A stretch of DNA of 7,493 nt from Candidatus Omnitrophota bacterium. Lineage in GTDB: Bacteria > Omnitrophota > Omnitrophia > Omnitrophales > Aquincolibacteriaceae. Position numbers and translations under genes: made by a program. This document shows positions 6,179 to 7,493 of the stretch, piece by piece. How positions within the stretch are numbered: position 1 is the first letter of the stretch; each line of letters opens with the position of its first letter. The stretch is from contig JAHFHI010000057.1 of the NCBI GenBank assembly GCA_023246995.1, forward strand, positions 1 to 7,493. The letters are read 5' to 3'. Below the pieces are notes generated by a model. The model searched no databases. It was not told where the DNA came from and saw only the letters and a program-made list of their open reading frames with translations.

Positions 6179-6761
6179 CGCCTCCCAAGCCCGAAGCGGC
6201 GTGAGAACCCGAGTCATTGGTCTTGTTGGGCCCGTGCGACCAGATATCGAAGCTTAAAGCGCGGTTGAGAGGAGGATTGGGATTGGAGGTCTCGAACGTG
6301 GTGTCATTGGCAAGCCGAAGATTGAAAGCGCTTCCCCAGGCATCCACCCAGGTTCTCACCGGAGTGCCTCCGGCTCCGTTCATCATCACAACGTCTTCGG
6401 ATTTGGGTTCAAAGTAAGGACCGTTCCAGCGCGCATCCCCGGTAATGGCCGAACTGTAAACCCCGTCGTCCATGTCGCGTCCGGAAAGCTGCTCCAGGAT
6501 GTAGGAATTGTCGTTCTCATACTGCGTCGGACTCGCGTCATTGGGATAACGCAGAAAATCATTCCGGTAAGCTTCGAGGGCGGTTTCCATCTGCGCGATC
6601 TGGGCCCGGGTCTTGGTCCTGCGGGCGCGGTCGCGAAACCCGGTGGTGCCCGCGACCAAAATCGAGGTGAGAATCGTGATGATGGTGATGGTCACGAGAA
6701 GTTCCATAATCGTAAATCCGCGCCCCAAAAATCGGCGGGGCTTGAAATTTTCTCTCATCAT
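6159..6761 (-). CDS. gspG: GspG major pseudopilin
   Basis: This 200-residue protein is the shaft subunit of the pseudopilus. The leader ends at G15, followed by GFTIMELLVTITIITIL with Glu20 at mature +5. The helix continues through RAQIAQMETALEAYRNDFLRYP (split near residue 60), the conserved GspG 'i..le.AL..Y..D.g.YP' block. WNGPYFEP (112-119) matches the family's 'W.GPYl' motif, DAWGSAFNLR (140-149) the 'D.WG.pY.y' motif, and FDIWSHGPNK plus DDIGNF (171-180, 195-200) the 'ydi.S.G.D....DI.nw' C-terminus that forms the calcium site. It is some 40-50 residues longer than typical GspG, with much of the extra length between RYP and WNGPY and in the 150-168 loop. Two adjacent ATGs (6761 and 6758) are possible starts. 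The 20 nt leader after gspF is A/T-rich with no Shine-Dalgarno. Confidence 0.97.
   Translation of the reverse strand: MMRENFKPRRFLGRGFTIMELLVTITIITILTSILVAGTTGFRDRARRTKTRAQIAQMETALEAYRNDFLRYPNDASPTQYENDNSYILEQLSGRDMDDGVYSSAITGDARWNGPYFEPKSEDVVMMNGAGGTPVRTWVDAWGSAFNLRLANDTTFETSNPNPPLNRALSFDIWSHGPNKTNDSGSHAASGLGGDDIGNF
6181..6186 (-). promoter_or_regulatory. Closely spaced Shine-Dalgarno site deciding the gspH start
   Basis: GGGAGG on the minus strand lies within the 3' end of gspG, only 2 nt before the ATG at 6178. The spacing is short, but the competing ATG at 6217 has no comparable site. Confidence 0.5.
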
Positions 6762-6781
6762 TTTTTATTTAAACAGCAGCT

Positions 6782-7493
6782 CTAAACCGCGGAGGCCTCA
6801 TTGGTGAGGGTCGTCACCAGCTTGGCCATCGGCATAAAAACCGCGAGCGCGATAAAGAGCACAAAACCTCCCATCATCAGAATTAAAAAGGGCTCCAAAA
6901 GGGTCCCGAGCGTCTTGGTGGTCCGGTCCACATCATCTTCAAACCGGCCGGCAATGCGTTCCAAGTTGACGTCCAGGGTTCCCGATTCCTCGCCCACAAA
7001 AATGACATTGGCCACACTCCGGGGAAAAAGTTTTTCCCGGAAAAACGCGTTGGCAAGACCTTCACCCCGGCGAACCGCCGCCTCCAGGCGCCGCACCGCC
7101 TCTTCGTAGAGAACATTGCGCGTGACCTGCGGAAGCAGCTGAAAAATGACCAGGATCGGAATCCCGGAACGGTACATCGCTCCGAAGGCGCGCACGATTC
7201 TTGAGAGCACCACCTTTTCATAAAGCGGCCCGAAGACCGGAAGCTTCAGGACCAAGGCCTGCACCTCCCTGCGGAATCCCGGAAGGGTCCAGGCGTAGCG
7301 CACTCCGGCAAAAAGGAACAGCACAAAAAGCACCGCAAAATACCAGTAATTGCGCAGCGCGTCGGAAAGATAAACCATAAAAAGCGTCAAGGCCGGGAGT
7401 TCGATATTCATATCCTCGTACAAATGCATAATCCGGGGAAGCGCCACGGTGAGAAAAAGAAGAACCGCAAGCCCGGCCGCGCCGAAAACAAAC
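6782..7493 (-). CDS. gspF: GspF inner-membrane platform protein, C-terminal 236 residues (5' end off the right edge)
   Basis: The frame enters from the right edge (first whole codon 7492-7490) and ends with TAG at 6782-6784. GspF is the polytopic platform protein that couples the GspE ATPase to pseudopilus growth. The visible part begins in a membrane helix (GAAGLAVLLFLTVALP), followed by the family sequence MHLYEDMNIELPALT. A second helix follows (about YWYFAVLFVLFLFAG), then the complete second T2SSF cytoplasmic domain: LPVFGPLYEKVVLSRIVR, MYRSGIPI, and FVGEESGTLDVNLERIA with the hallmark GEesG-L motif. LEPFLILMMGGFVLFIALAVFMPMAKL is the last membrane helix, split here only by eye. Full-length GspF has about 400 residues, so roughly 165 are missing. 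A GTG at 7447 lies in mid-helix and is not the start. Confidence 0.95.
   Translation of the reverse strand, partial: FVFGAAGLAVLLFLTVALPRIMHLYEDMNIELPALTLFMVYLSDALRNYWYFAVLFVLFLFAGVRYAWTLPGFRREVQALVLKLPVFGPLYEKVVLSRIVRAFGAMYRSGIPILVIFQLLPQVTRNVLYEEAVRRLEAAVRRGEGLANAFFREKLFPRSVANVIFVGEESGTLDVNLERIAGRFEDDVDRTTKTLGTLLEPFLILMMGGFVLFIALAVFMPMAKLVTTLTNEASAV

Noticed and set aside
1..7493. tRNA, rRNA, CRISPR, insertion sequence, or intrinsic terminator
   Set aside because: Nothing of the kind was seen; the window is almost wholly filled by seven same-strand genes, and no GC-stem plus U-tract is present in the gaps.

Overview
The whole window is one stretch of a type II secretion system (T2SS, general secretion pathway) operon. 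It is read entirely from the minus strand, right to left. It suggests a Gram-negative (diderm) bacterium with moderately GC-rich DNA. The phylum cannot be fixed from the sequence. The divergent pseudopilins, the PilM-type GspL and the giant GspK argue against a close relative of the classical gammaproteobacterial systems. An uncultured diderm lineage of the Omnitrophota kind is possible, but that is a guess.

Layout in transcription order, starting at the right edge: the C-terminal 236 residues of GspF, the inner-membrane platform protein (cut by the edge); gspG, major pseudopilin; gspH, gspI, gspJ and gspK, minor pseudopilins; and a long 3'-open gene for a GspL-like protein in which a PilM-type actin-fold domain is fused to a PilN-type membrane segment (cut by the left edge). 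Spacings are tight: 20 nt between gspF and gspG, a 20 nt overlap of gspG and gspH with the preferred start, a 4 nt ATGA overlap of gspH and gspI, 35 nt between gspI and gspJ, 9 nt between gspJ and gspK, and 3 nt between gspK and gspL. No promoter or terminator is evident and no stretch above 300 bases lacks a gene. The expected partners (gspE and the start of gspF to the right; gspM/pilO-like, and gspD or gspC, to the left) lie outside the window.

How the genes work together: in known systems GspG polymerises into a periplasmic pseudopilus on the GspF/GspL platform under the GspE ATPase. GspH, GspI, GspJ and GspK form the complex at its tip that initiates assembly and meets substrate. All five pseudopilins here carry recognisable prepilin-peptidase cleavage sites. 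Only GspK lacks the Glu at mature position +5, as expected for the tip protein.

The outstanding feature is GspK. At 1036 residues it is about three times the usual size of roughly 300 to 330. After a normal GspK-like N-terminal part (about 1-238) it carries a PA14-like beta-sandwich domain (about 244-442) and then nearly 600 residues of extracytoplasmic-looking sequence with no clear assignment. This suggests a T2SS whose pseudopilus tip bears a large binding or adhesive head.
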